From assembly GCA_020152595.1 (NCBI GenBank), contig JAIGNY010000135.1, forward strand, positions 1-64,000: DNA of 64,000 nucleotides. Reading direction: 5' to 3'. Under the pieces are notes generated by a model. That model was not told the DNA's origin and ran no database searches. It was given only the letters and a program-made list of their open reading frames with translations. This document shows positions 61,101 to 63,560 of this stretch, in pieces. How positions within the stretch are numbered: position 1 is the first letter of the stretch; each line of letters begins with the position of its first letter. The DNA is from Chiridota heheva. Lineage: Eukaryota > Echinodermata > Holothuroidea > Apodida > Chiridotidae. A program made the position numbers and the translations under genes.

Positions 61101-61479
61101 TTTCTCCCTCTGGTTTTGAATTTTGGCCATACTCTCATTGCATGTTGTTGAAAAGTATTTTACAAAACATTTCTTTGGCTGGGAGAACAAATATGAAGAA
61201 TGAAATGAAGGTTGTGAGCAAGGTCATAATTTGCATACATATTATATTTAGTCATGTGCTTGGACTACTATCCATCCTCCCCTCTCCTCCCATCAGGATA
61301 ACTACAGCCATCAGGTGCTTTGTGAGGGTGAGGAGCCTGAAAACTTCTGGTGGATCGCCCTTGGTGGTCGGAGGCCTTATGAAGAAACCGCCGACTACAT
61401 GAGACATGCCAGGCTCTTCAGGTGCTCCAATGAGAAGGGCTTCTTTACCGTTTCTGAAAAATGCTCAGATTTTTGCCAA
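411..61479 (+). CDS. FLII: Flightless-1 homolog, gelsolin half (gene-level entry, both ends outside the window)
   Basis: Flightless-1 proteins have an N-terminal leucine-rich-repeat half and a C-terminal half of six gelsolin-like repeats; they bind actin, remodel the cytoskeleton and act as nuclear-receptor coactivators. Here 17 exons with AG/GT borders chain in consistent phase into about 720 codons that follow the family from just before gelsolin repeat 1 into repeat 6. Diagnostic stretches include [84 protein letters not shown] and [10 protein letters not shown]. The LRR exons (left) and roughly the last 80 residues (right) are missing from the window. Two exons carry one-base frame breaks and one exon is duplicated (separate entries). 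Introns are large because of tandem arrays. Known family: certain. Function in this animal: inferred from homology. Confidence 0.95.
526..770 (+). repeat. tRNA-derived SINE-like interspersed repeat
   Basis: The head has a box-A-like TGACTCATGGGTTAATGAG and a box-B-like GTTTGATTCC, followed by GTCCTTGAGCAAGACAC and a core with GATGGACGTACGTCCCGTCC. Degenerate copies of parts of the same element occur on the other strand near 36350-36500 and 61590-61660. The family name is not assigned. Confidence 0.6.
977..1063. repeat. 15-bp minisatellite, about 6 copies
   Basis: Tandem CATAACTCAGAAACC units, nearly identical, in intron 1. Confidence 0.9.
1097..1304. repeat. 24-bp minisatellite, about 9 copies
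   Basis: Each unit contains GTAATTTACTTATCTTTCAG followed by TAAG. It therefore repeats an acceptor-like pyrimidine-AG next to a donor-like AAGGTAA, inside intron 1. The 640 bases that follow, up to the next exon, show nothing recognisable. Confidence 0.9.
1952..2088 (+). CDS. FLII: FLII exon: start of gelsolin repeat 1
   Basis: Acceptor CACCCACAG, donor GTAAGC. Encodes [16 protein letters not shown] and then [17 protein letters not shown]. The [12 protein letters not shown] core is close to identical across Flightless-1 proteins and starts the first gelsolin fold. It enters after two bases of a Lys codon and leaves one base of an Ala codon. Confidence 0.97.
2231..2257. repeat. Short inverted repeat (hairpin)
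   Basis: The arms GCCCAAATC and GATTTGGGC flank a 9-base loop. It sits just after a tandem pair of the palindrome TGAATATTCA. No function is assigned. Confidence 0.6.
2336..2456. mobile_element. Small fold-back element (MITE-like)
   Basis: The left arm (from 2337, TTATATACGCATTAATGCAC and on to CAAAGG) is matched in inverted orientation by the right end (CCTTTGAACAGTGCATTAAA to GTATATAAA), giving arms of about 32 bases with a few mismatches around about 55 bases. No clear target duplication is visible. Confidence 0.65.
2457..2984. other. Intron 2 sequence, nothing recognised
   Basis: AT-rich sequence without a supportable exon, RNA gene or repeat. Confidence 0.5.
2985..3475 (+). pseudogene. 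Degenerate LINE (non-LTR retrotransposon) 3' end
   Basis: Conceptual translation with frame breaks gives [20 protein letters not shown], then a [18 protein letters not shown]-like stretch, then [13 protein letters not shown]. This is the usual tail downstream of the reverse transcriptase in L2/CR1-type LINEs (HWLPI..RI.YKIL...YK, then LR, then APxLWN). It ends in an ATT-rich tract. No catalytic RT core remains, so it is a dead 5'-truncated copy. Confidence 0.65.
3476..3960. other. Intron 2 sequence, nothing recognised
   Basis: No supportable exon or element between the LINE tail and the AAACATTTTG repeat. Confidence 0.5.
3961..4071. repeat. Short degenerate tandem repeat, 22-24 bp unit
   Basis: About five imperfect copies around the core AAACATTTTGTTTAAACA. 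The 420 bases after it, up to the next exon, show nothing recognisable. Confidence 0.8.
4495..4541 (+). CDS. FLII: FLII exon: gelsolin repeat 1
   Basis: A 47-base exon after TTTTTTTCTAG and before GTAAGT. It encodes (A)[15 protein letters not shown], the [10 protein letters not shown] strand conserved in Flightless-1 and other gelsolin-family repeats. Phase is 1 in and 0 out. Confidence 0.96.
4614..5352. repeat. 21-bp minisatellite, about 35 copies
   Basis: The unit is built on CCTGAACAAGAACGTCATAG. Because 21 is divisible by 3, both strands stay open: NKNVVGL repeats on +, FRPTTFL repeats on -. There is no codon structure beyond the repeat, and it lies inside intron 3, so these frames are not genes. 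Units towards 5040-5140 are the most degenerate; 4870-5000 are homogenised with a CGTCGTAGG variant. Confidence 0.95.
5353..5960. other. Intron 3 sequence, nothing recognised
   Basis: No exon, RNA gene or known repeat could be supported here. Confidence 0.5.
5999..6245 (+). mobile_element. Degenerate 3' fragment of the RNase H-bearing LINE family
   Basis: Follows, with many changes, the 3' end of the copies at 62262-62885 and 39147-40091: an ACAACTATATTTAGT-like end of the reading frame, TTGATCCCAGCTTCCTGGC, CCTACCTCTGAAATGA and a terminal CATCAAACAAA. No coding capacity. Confidence 0.6.
6473..6538 (+). CDS. FLII: FLII exon: gelsolin repeat 1
   Basis: Acceptor ATCCTTTACAG, donor GTGAGT. Encodes [20 protein letters not shown] and two Ser. 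The IYYWIG motif is the conserved core strand of the gelsolin fold. Phase is 0 in and 0 out. Confidence 0.97.
6545..6765. repeat. 20-bp minisatellite, 11 copies
   Basis: Units of ACTGTTATTTACCACGGCTT with CATGG and GTCTT variants. The array starts only about six bases past the donor site of the preceding exon. Confidence 0.95.
6780..7677. other. Intron 4 sequence with low-complexity T/A stretches
   Basis: Apart from a short imperfect run of CTTGAAACAAAAAGTT near 6970-7040, nothing is recognisable. Confidence 0.5.
7678..7875 (-). mobile_element. LINE fragment (RNase H family), reverse orientation
   Basis: The reverse complement matches 39350-39550: the W-I-P-S-H-V-G-I segment of the RNase H-like domain, then the sequence leading to CGCTGGCAAACCTCATGG. 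It is truncated at both ends and broken. Confidence 0.75.
7880..8065. repeat. Degenerate T-rich short repeats
   Basis: Irregular copies of GGGAAATTTTCTTCA at 22-28 base spacing, followed by a C-rich tract (8075-8115). Probably an old decayed tandem repeat. Confidence 0.5.
8403..8810 (+). pseudogene. LINE (L2/CR1-like) C-terminal remnant
   Basis: Translates with frame breaks to [69 protein letters not shown] and FKKALKTHLF. This is the standard tail after the reverse transcriptase of L2/CR1-type non-LTR elements, ending in KTHLF. An ATA/ATT-rich tail lies around 9010-9050. The RT core is absent, so this is a dead copy of a different family from the RNase H LINE. Confidence 0.8.
9405..9645 (+). 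CDS. FLII: FLII exon: end of gelsolin repeat 1, with a one-base frame break
   Basis: Acceptor TGATCCTTAG, donor GTGAGT. Encodes [54 protein letters not shown] and ILRMY, all strongly conserved. After the TAT codon at 9606-9608 the frame no longer matches. Reading from 9610 instead (one C of the CC at 9609-9610 ignored) gives [12 protein letters not shown], which matches the family and joins the next exon in the required phase. The exon is 241 bases, where 240 would keep phase. It is either a sequence error or a real frameshift allele. Confidence 0.93.
9802..10676 (+). repeat. 102-bp satellite, left block (about 8.5 copies)
   Basis: The unit runs from AAACCCTAATTAAGGCCAG through GGGCTTTGTATGTAG, GGTCGGCATGACATGAGC and GATATGCAATAGGATG. 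One copy near 10441-10460 is internally deleted. Since 102 = 3 x 34, a spurious 34-residue repeat frame is open from 10130. The array continues at 13344-13740 on the far side of a transposon insertion. Confidence 0.95.
10673..10676. other. TTAA target-site duplication, left
   Basis: The TTAA is inside the unit's own AAACCCTAATTAAGGCC; the transposon begins at the next base. The partner copy is at 13344-13347. Confidence 0.95.
11497..11826 (-). CDS. Exon-like open stretch inside the piggyBac element
   Basis: About 110 codons starting [10 protein letters not shown], with a basic stretch (PKRKRDRP), a Ser/Pro-rich part, a charged helix with [17 protein letters not shown], and [20 protein letters not shown] near the end. 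It runs into a good donor (GTAAGT, bases 11496-11491 on the minus strand). The protein is not recognised. It could be an N-terminal transposase exon or captured sequence. No catalytic residues are visible. Confidence 0.4.
11788..11929. repeat. 71-bp direct duplication carrying paired palindromes
   Basis: Two adjacent copies begin AGTAGCGGGCGGCTCGTCC, and each holds two ATAACATGTTAT palindromes separated by CGC. The second copy differs by one base (GCATACGC for GCATACAC). Confidence 0.9.
12561..12691 (-). CDS. Acidic exon-like stretch inside the piggyBac element
   Basis: After a TTTTCTTCAG acceptor on the minus strand the frame reads [20 protein letters not shown], then DQIEEEE and [10 protein letters not shown], and stops at a GTAAGT donor. 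Acidic N-terminal segments like this are common in piggyBac transposases, which fits its host element. The assignment is inference; no start codon exon was fixed, though an ATG at 12748 lies upstream in another frame. Confidence 0.4.
13344..13740 (+). repeat. 102-bp satellite, right block (about 4 copies)
   Basis: Resumes at TTAAGGCCAGAATTGGGC immediately after the transposon and ends near CAATAGGATTGATCTC. The 437 bases from 13741 to the next exon hold nothing recognised. Confidence 0.95.
14178..14293 (+). CDS. FLII: FLII exon: gelsolin repeat 2
   Basis: Acceptor CATTATCAG, donor GTAATG. Encodes [19 protein letters not shown], then [19 protein letters not shown] and the first two bases of an Arg codon. 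LDP.YVF..D.G..I.IW.G is the typical strand-turn-strand of a gelsolin repeat. The frame agrees with the shifted reading of the exon at 9405-9645. Confidence 0.97.
14458..24388. repeat. 15-bp minisatellite, 9.9 kb, about 660 copies
   Basis: The unit is ATACAGTATRATGWC, with two positions nearly two-state: A or G after GTAT, and A or T after ATG. Rare marker variants are GTGTAATG, GTTATAC, ATCATG and TTTAGT. The G form contains the odd palindrome TCATACAGTATGA. The unit keeps its 15-base phase for long stretches, with small indels near 18264, 18821, 20880, 22733, 22950, 23041, 23208, 23700, 23766 and 24027. All frames on both strands stay open for hundreds to about 2100 codons (YSIMT, QYDVI, LYDII, YCMSL repeats). 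It fills most of intron 6, between two good exons, so these frames are not genes. Confidence 0.98.
24389..24714. other. Intron 6 sequence after the array, nothing recognised
   Basis: No exon or known element visible. Confidence 0.5.
24715..24900. mobile_element. 186-bp MITE with 16-bp terminal inverted repeats
   Basis: Begins ACCCAGCAGTAAATTC and ends with its exact complement GAATTTACTGCTGGGT. Inside, CATTTCAACAGG and CCTGTTGAAACAGATGG form a further fold-back. There is no clear target duplication at the ends and no coding capacity. Confidence 0.85.
25089..25121. repeat. Long poly-T tract
   Basis: More than 30 T, about 140 bases upstream of the next acceptor. It could be the tail of a reverse-strand retroposon, but no body is recognised. 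Confidence 0.85.
25260..25389 (+). CDS. FLII: FLII exon: gelsolin repeat 2, second half
   Basis: Acceptor CATTGGTCAG, donor GTCAGA. Encodes (R)[17 protein letters not shown] and [21 protein letters not shown] and the EFW..LGG end of the repeat are conserved. The open frame upstream of the acceptor is intron. Confidence 0.96.
25676..34027. repeat. 49-bp satellite, 8.35 kb, about 170 copies
   Basis: The unit runs TGATATGTCAAACTGATTGC, ATCATGATGTTAGTGGTC, AGGGAGTCTC. Recurrent subtypes are GATCACATCAAGATG in place of GATTGCATCATGATG, a GATGATGTTAGTGTTC form, and a short half-unit TTGATGATTGTGGTCAGGG that recurs at multi-unit intervals, giving higher-order structure. Blocks of units have AGGAG instead of AGGGAG. 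It lies in intron 7. Confidence 0.98.
34116..34200 (+). CDS. FLII: FLII exon: link from gelsolin repeat 2 to 3
   Basis: Acceptor TTTTCTTTAG, donor GTGAAT. Encodes [20 protein letters not shown] and then [23 protein letters not shown] is a signature of Flightless-1. Leaves one base of a Val codon. Confidence 0.97.
34201..34628. other. Intron 8 start, nothing recognised
   Basis: I looked here for an extra small exon, because vertebrate Flightless-1 has about 14 more residues at this junction, and found none. The insect protein also lacks them. Confidence 0.5.
34629..35478. repeat. 38-bp minisatellite, about 22 copies
   Basis: The unit contains GGTAGCTCTTCTCTACACAG and CTTATGAATGATCATTTT. Several copies are shortened. 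Each full unit carries an acceptor-like CTTCTCTACACAG. It lies in intron 8. Confidence 0.95.
35607..35694 (+). CDS. FLII: FLII exon: gelsolin repeat 3
   Basis: Acceptor CTCTTTCAG, donor GTAAGC. Encodes (V)[19 protein letters not shown], then [19 protein letters not shown] is the conserved core. The short stretch between PQ and LVQSLL resembles the insect length rather than the longer vertebrate one. Confidence 0.96.
35700..36349. other. Intron 9 sequence, nothing recognised
   Basis: No exon or well-defined repeat. There are scattered short copies of ACTGTTC-like words only. Confidence 0.5.
36350..36500 (-). repeat. SINE-like fragment, reverse orientation
   Basis: The reverse complement holds CATTGTGTCCTTGAGCAAGA and flanking sequence shared with the element at 526-770. 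Degenerate and partial. Confidence 0.5.
36602..36715 (+). CDS. FLII: FLII exon: gelsolin repeat 3, second half
   Basis: Acceptor TATTTGAAG, donor GTAGGT. Encodes (W)[32 protein letters not shown] and [19 protein letters not shown] is conserved. It leaves two bases (GG) of a Gly codon, so it can be joined in frame to either of the two homologous exons that follow. Confidence 0.97.
36716..37338. repeat. 36-bp minisatellite, about 17 copies
   Basis: The unit contains ACTACTTATCTTTGTAGGG and TAACCTGATATGAGGAG. It starts at the donor site itself: the donor GTAGGTATATGAGGAGAC is close to the unit. Period 36 leaves open frames ([12 protein letters not shown] repeats) on the minus strand, which are spurious. 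Confidence 0.95.
37339..38154. other. Intron sequence before the duplicate exon, nothing recognised
   Basis: No repeat or further exon seen. It ends in a pyrimidine-rich acceptor, CTGCTGTTTTTAG. Confidence 0.5.
38155..38265 (+). CDS. FLII: FLII candidate duplicate exon (copy A) at the end of gelsolin repeat 3
   Basis: A 111-base stretch between CTGTTTTTAG and GTAGGG, open throughout. It encodes (G)[19 protein letters not shown], then [17 protein letters not shown]. It aligns over its length with the exon at 45676-45784 (F.xxF..WD..L.VDYT..xE) and with the single corresponding segment of Flightless-1 elsewhere. It is phase 2 in and 2 out, so it can be inserted before copy B without breaking the frame. 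Joined directly to the exon at 49534 it gives a stop after eight codons. A weak donor (GTCATC after 38236) would allow an in-frame replacement. Whether it is used is unknown. Confidence 0.85.
38440..39146. repeat. 19-bp minisatellite, left block
   Basis: Units of GTCCAGTATGGTGAAAAGG with CTGTATGCTGAAAAG variants. Same array as 40092-41195, split by a LINE. Confidence 0.95.
39147..40091 (+). mobile_element. 5'-truncated LINE with RNase H-like and zinc-knuckle C-terminus
   Basis: The frame gives [24 protein letters not shown], a stop at 39306-39308, then [20 protein letters not shown] (an RNase H fold with the SHVGI.GN..TDAA end), [11 protein letters not shown], a [18 protein letters not shown] zinc-finger-like motif, and [10 protein letters not shown] before a stop. 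The 3' end is a 200-base untranslated region ending in CAAACAAACAAA. This is the layout of I/Nimb-type non-LTR elements. The 5' part, including the reverse transcriptase, is missing, and the stop makes it a dead copy. It sits inside the 19-bp array, with CCAGTATGG on both sides as the likely target duplication. Confidence 0.88.
40092..41195. repeat. 19-bp minisatellite, right block (about 58 copies)
   Basis: More uniform GTCCAGTATGGTGAAAAGG units than the left block. The edge fades into a decayed region to about 41350. Confidence 0.95.
41350..42950. other. Long unannotated intron stretch
   Basis: AT-rich and without a supportable exon, RNA gene or repeat. A pyrimidine-AG at 42770-42780 looks like an acceptor but opens into no family-like frame. 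Confidence 0.45.
42954..43012. repeat. Strong hairpin-forming inverted repeat
   Basis: GTACGACACAGACTGCGGAA (then TGG) at 42954-42976 pairs with CCATTCCACAGT and CTTGTGTCGTAC at 42989-43012, with one mismatch and one bulge around a 12-base loop. The sequence is more GC-rich than its surroundings. Confidence 0.8.
43447..44832. repeat. 27-bp minisatellite, about 51 copies
   Basis: The unit contains GGAGTACTCGGCTCAGATGC and ATTGAAA, with CAGCTCATATGC variants. Period 27 leaves several frames open on both strands (for example GSDALKGVL repeats), which are spurious. Confidence 0.97.
44833..45675. other. Intron sequence before copy B, nothing recognised
   Basis: No repeat or additional exon seen. 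It ends in TTTTTTTAAATCTAG. Confidence 0.5.
45676..45784 (+). CDS. FLII: FLII exon: end of gelsolin repeat 3 (copy B, canonical)
   Basis: Acceptor TTAAATCTAG, donor GTAAGA. Encodes (G)[19 protein letters not shown], then [17 protein letters not shown]. It is phase 2 in and 0 out, joining the exon at 36602-36715 upstream and the exon at 49534 downstream with the sequence expected from other Flightless-1 proteins (LEG.E.Q.FK.KF..WDDVL.VDYTR). This is the canonical exon of the pair. Confidence 0.96.
46146..46518. mobile_element. MITE with GACCTTTTCAAA ends, copy 1
   Basis: Begins GGACCTTTTCAAACCG and ends TCAGATTTGAAAAGGTCT, so its ends are inverted. Its interior matches the reverse complement of 49098-49447. 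No coding capacity. Confidence 0.8.
46519..47299. other. Intron 12 sequence, nothing recognised
   Basis: A short open stretch near 46658-46912 has no family resemblance and no splice context; I do not call it. Confidence 0.45.
47300..48590. repeat. Composite dispersed repeat with about eight degenerate ~150-bp tandem units
   Basis: Begins TTGGTCCGATGCGATAGCAT, then a TGTGTGTATG run, then units each holding ATCTCAAGAAC, a GTACACAGAT-like word, GATGGTGATGTCAT and GTAGGCGGGGCTTAAT at about 150-base spacing. A second copy with the same head and about three units lies at 59998-60790. Confidence 0.75.
48985..49050 (+). repeat. tRNA-like relic or SINE head
   Basis: TGGTCTAGGGGTCATAGTAT resembles box A and GGTTTAATTCC resembles box B, spaced as in a tRNA. 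The acceptor and T stems pair poorly, so this is not a working tRNA gene. Confidence 0.35.
49098..49447. mobile_element. MITE with GACCTTTTCA ends, copy 2 (opposite orientation)
   Basis: Begins AGACCTTTTCATATCAGAAT and ends GTTTGAAAAGGTC. The left end matches the reverse complement of copy 1's right end (for example GCAATTTCC, AAATAATGTCACAT). Confidence 0.8.
49534..49617 (+). CDS. FLII: FLII exon: linker between gelsolin repeats 3 and 4
   Basis: Acceptor TTGTTTCAG, donor GTAAGT. Encodes [20 protein letters not shown] and [18 protein letters not shown] is conserved in Flightless-1. Phase is 0 in and 0 out. Confidence 0.97.
49618..50233. other. Intron 13 sequence, nothing recognised
   Basis: Only a short TG-rich run near 49865-49890 and an AATTAATT-rich run before the acceptor. 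Confidence 0.5.
50234..50330 (+). CDS. FLII: FLII exon: start of gelsolin repeat 4
   Basis: Acceptor CTATGTTTTAG, donor GTGTGT. Encodes [20 protein letters not shown] and [12 protein letters not shown], almost unchanged from vertebrate Flightless-1. Leaves one base of a Gly codon. Confidence 0.98.
50331..50860. other. Intron 14 start, nothing recognised
   Basis: AT-rich sequence before the 20-bp array. Confidence 0.5.
50861..52018. repeat. 20-bp minisatellite, about 58 copies
   Basis: Units of TATAGCCTATTTTCATGGTT with GGGT, TTCTTGGG and TTTTGTGGG subtypes that cluster along the array (the TTCTTGGGTT type around 51510-51610), a sign of local unit amplification. Confidence 0.95.
52304..52566 (+). 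CDS. FLII: FLII exon: gelsolin repeat 4 with acidic insert
   Basis: Acceptor TCTGTTTCAG, donor GTAAGT. Encodes (G)[19 protein letters not shown], an acidic stretch of about 30 residues rich in E and D, then [20 protein letters not shown] and [20 protein letters not shown]. The acidic insert at this point is a feature of Flightless-1, while the flanks are nearly invariant. Phase is 1 in and 0 out. Confidence 0.98.
52584..52934. repeat. 89-bp tandem repeat, about 4 copies
   Basis: Copies start TTCCTTCCAAACCATTCACT and contain GGATGCAATAATGTATTCC and CTCCTTTGTTCGATCAG. The array starts about 17 bases past the donor at 52567. The next 380 bases before the acceptor show nothing recognised. Confidence 0.95.
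53318..53521 (+). CDS. FLII: FLII exon: end of gelsolin repeat 4 and start of repeat 5, with a frame break
   Basis: Acceptor TTTCCTTTCAG, donor GTAAGG. Encodes [20 protein letters not shown], a variable stretch, and HHIRANG. The original frame then runs to a stop, whereas the frame one base on gives [20 protein letters not shown], which matches the family and sets the phase needed by the next exon. The switch falls in the GGGG at 53456-53459. The exon is 204 bases, where 203 (or 206) would keep phase. Confidence 0.92.
53522..54402. other. Intron 16 start, nothing recognised
   Basis: No exon or known element before the 28-bp array. Confidence 0.5.
54403..56274. repeat. 28-bp minisatellite, about 68 copies
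   Basis: The unit is built on GTCAGTGTGGGGCCGTTGAT and GTTTACTT. Subtypes are GTTAACAT, and a shortened form in which GATGTTT runs straight into GTCAGTG. Groups of subtypes recur (for example near 54640-54720 and 54800-54880), so multi-unit blocks have been copied. Confidence 0.97.
56649..56772 (+). CDS. FLII: FLII exon: gelsolin repeat 5
   Basis: Acceptor CTTTTATTGCAG, donor GTAAGT. Encodes (C)[19 protein letters not shown], then [35 protein letters not shown] is conserved. Phase is 2 in and 0 out. Confidence 0.97.
57061..59393. mobile_element. Region bounded by ~113-base inverted repeats (fold-back or DIRS-like element)
   Basis: The left end (57061-57173; CTTACCTGCTACCACATTAA and on to CCCTCTTCCCTCCAGGAAA) is matched in reverse complement by 59281-59393. 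A further partial inverted copy of the outer end lies at about 59098-59155, including the flank ACACAACATACTTACC. The interior has no recognisable reverse transcriptase or recombinase. The class is unknown; DIRS-like is only a suggestion from the nested inverted ends. There is a ~62-base direct duplication near 57512-57600 (CTCAACTGACTAGCCA). Confidence 0.55.
59998..60790. repeat. Second copy of the composite dispersed repeat, split by a LINE fragment
   Basis: Head TTGGTTCCGTGTGATAGCAT, a TGTGTATG run, then ATCTCAAGAACAGTGTGGTG and about three ~155-base units with GTAGGCGGGGCTAAATG. The first unit is interrupted at about 60172-60348. Confidence 0.75.
60172..60348 (+). mobile_element. 3' end of the RNase H LINE family
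   Basis: Matches the untranslated end of the 62262-62885 copy (CACCCATACACCTCCTCTC, GTTGTGGTGCCGTTAAACTC) and ends in CAAACAAACAAACA. Only the 3' tail was inserted. Confidence 0.85.
60800..61296. other. Intron 17 end, nothing recognised
   Basis: No exon or repeat before the pyrimidine-rich acceptor (CCTCCCCTCTCCTCCCATCAG). Confidence 0.5.
61297..61479 (+). CDS. FLII: FLII exon: end of gelsolin repeat 5 into repeat 6 (last visible exon)
   Basis: Encodes [20 protein letters not shown], then [20 protein letters not shown] and [14 protein letters not shown], followed by [19 protein letters not shown] and [10 protein letters not shown] are near-invariant in Flightless-1. In relatives the sequence continues with DDLADDDIMLLDNG, which is not in the window, so the remaining exons lie to the right. 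Confidence 0.98.
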
Positions 61480-61589
61480 GTAAGAATTGTTAAATGTTTA
61501 TATTATTTGGAGTTGGTGTGTTTGTATTTGAAAACTTAAGTCCATACTCAGGCGATGATGACCCACCAGGTGCTTGTCCCCAGTTTCTT

Positions 61590-61660
61590 TGGAGTAAGTG
61601 GACGGGACACATGGCTCCTCTAGACAGGATGCCAGTCCATCACAGATGTTTGTAGTTACT
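61590..61660 (-). repeat. SINE core fragment, reverse orientation
   Basis: The reverse complement reads TGTGATGGACTGGCATCCTG, matching the core of the element at 526-770. Confidence 0.55.
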
Positions 61661-61714
61661 GGAAAATATAAAGAGATGATAAGATGTCTAGAGTGTTCAT
61701 TTTACTTGTCTTAG

Positions 61715-62158
61715 AATAGGTCACACCCACCTTACTCACTCCCACCTCCTTATTGGCTCCCAACCCCTCTGCAACAATTGCCATTGCACCCTCACAATCC
61801 ATCAAGTTCTCCTTGCTTGCCACCTGTACAACCTTCCCAGAGCTTCCCTCGCTCCCCACAACTCAATTGCTGAGTTTTTCCAGAAAAATCCTCAGATAAA
61901 ATGATCTCCTTCAATTATCATGCTTCCCTCTTCAACCATATTTAATTCTCCTCTTCCACCCTTCTCTACTTTGTTTTTGTTTCAACCATGCACCTCCTCT
62001 CTTGATCACAGCTTTCTGACTTTTTGTTCTTGAATTTCTCTTATTCTCCCCCTGTTTTCTTGCCTTTCTACCTCTAGAATGATCTGACCTCTCACGCACA
62101 ATTTGACCCTCGTTGCCGTGGTGCTGTTAAGCCCTCATCAAACAAACAAACAAACTAG
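61715..62158 (+). mobile_element. RNase H LINE, 3' 440 bases
   Basis: Follows 39645-40091: CTCTGCAACAATTGCCATTGC (zinc-finger-like part), CCAACCATATTT end and a CAAACAAACAAAC tail. Small deletions break the frame. Confidence 0.85.
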
Positions 62159-62261
62159 AGTGACCAGTAGAAAATGTTGGGTTTTTTGGTAGTAGACAGA
62201 AAGAGATTTGTTATTTATGTTTTTTGTGTTAATCATGAACAATATTATTATTATAATCAAA

Positions 62262-62885
62262 ACCCTTTTTCCAAAACTCTTTCTGACAGTAAACCGCTTA
62301 TTACTTCCCTTCTTCGTGGCCGCTGGCAAACCTCATGGGACTCCCAAATTGGTAACAAACTCCACGTCATCCAGCCCACCATTCCGATCAAACCCACTAC
62401 TCACAACCTATCCGGTATCGACAATGTCCACATTACCCGCCTTAGAAAGCACCCACCTCACTCACTCTTACCTCCCTACTGACTCCCCCCCACCCATCTG
62501 CAACAATTGCCATTGCACCCTCACAGTCCATCACATTCTCCTTACTTGCCCCCTGTCCAACCTTCACAGAGCTTCCCTCGCTGCCCACAACTCAGTAGCT
62601 GAGCTCTTCCAAAAAAAACCTCTGGATGAAATTATCTCCTTCTTTCATCATGCTTTCCTCTACAACCATATTTAGTCCTCCTTCCCCACCCCTTCTCTCT
62701 CTACATTATTTTTCAACCCATACACCTCTCTCGATCCCAGCTTTCAAGCTTTTAGTTCTCGTGTTTCTCTCAATCTCTCCCTGTTTACTCTCCTTCCTAC
62801 CTCTGGAATGATCTAACCTCTCAGGCACAATTTGACCCTTGCTGTTGTGGTGCCGTTAAACTCTCATCAAATAAACAAAAACAAA
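62262..62885 (+). mobile_element. RNase H LINE, 3' 620 bases
   Basis: Starts at the KTLSD..PLI segment, continues [20 protein letters not shown], and the [18 protein letters not shown] zinc-finger-like motif, and ends in ATCAAATAAACAAAAACAAA. Little decayed relative to the neighbour at 61715, but 5'-truncated and therefore inactive. Confidence 0.88.
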
Positions 62886-62939
62886 TGAATATTCAAAACC
62901 AAATGGGTAATGGGATTGTTGAACAATAAAGTAATTATT

Positions 62940-63400
62940 AATTTATACAACATAATAATTCGTTGCACTTTTGAAGAGTTTTGTATATGAACGTGGCTAA
63001 ATTTAAACTTAAAGATTCGCTTGTAATTCTTAGAAGTGTTTCAAACGAAACATATGAGTGGTGTTGATAAAAGTGCTGAGAATTTAAAACTTTACGAATG
63101 TCCTCATAGAAGGGACATTCTAGCGCAAAGTGATATTCATCCTTTACACTATGTACAGTAGGTTACACATGGTGCATAATCTTAGATATTTTGGAATATT
63201 TTGCCGTCTGCCAGTATGGACATTCACACGGAGTACGCCACAATGAAGGCATGTGATATAAGAAATATGTAATGTAATTGTTTAAAATGAATATAAAGAC
63301 AAGGATGCATTGTACATACAGTAGTCGGATGTAAGAGCTGATGGATTTGATTCTAGTGGAAAATATTAGATCATTTTTACTGGGCATGTAAGAGGTTTTT
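62940..63400 (-). pseudogene. Decayed LINE C-terminal remnant, reverse orientation
   Basis: The minus-strand translation with frame breaks includes DEYHFALECPFYEDIRKVL, a pattern common after the reverse transcriptase of several non-LTR families (EDEYHFLL.CP.Y.D.R). Nothing else is intact. Confidence 0.45.
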
Positions 63401-63440
63401 TAGGTATGAGGGAACATGGCCCACAATTTATGAATCACTG

Positions 63441-63560
63441 AAGTGTTGTACAGATGGTACCAGTATGTAGTTGGTGTATCAAGTGTTGTACAGATGGTAC
63501 CAGTAAGTAGTTGGTGTACCAAGTGTTGTACAGATGGTACCAGTATGTAGTTGGTGTACC
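63441..63560. repeat. 40-bp tandem repeat, 3 copies
   Basis: Copies of AAGTGTTGTACAGATGGTAC plus CAGTATGTAGTTGGTGTACC. The rest of the window (63561-64000) holds nothing recognised. Confidence 0.95.
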
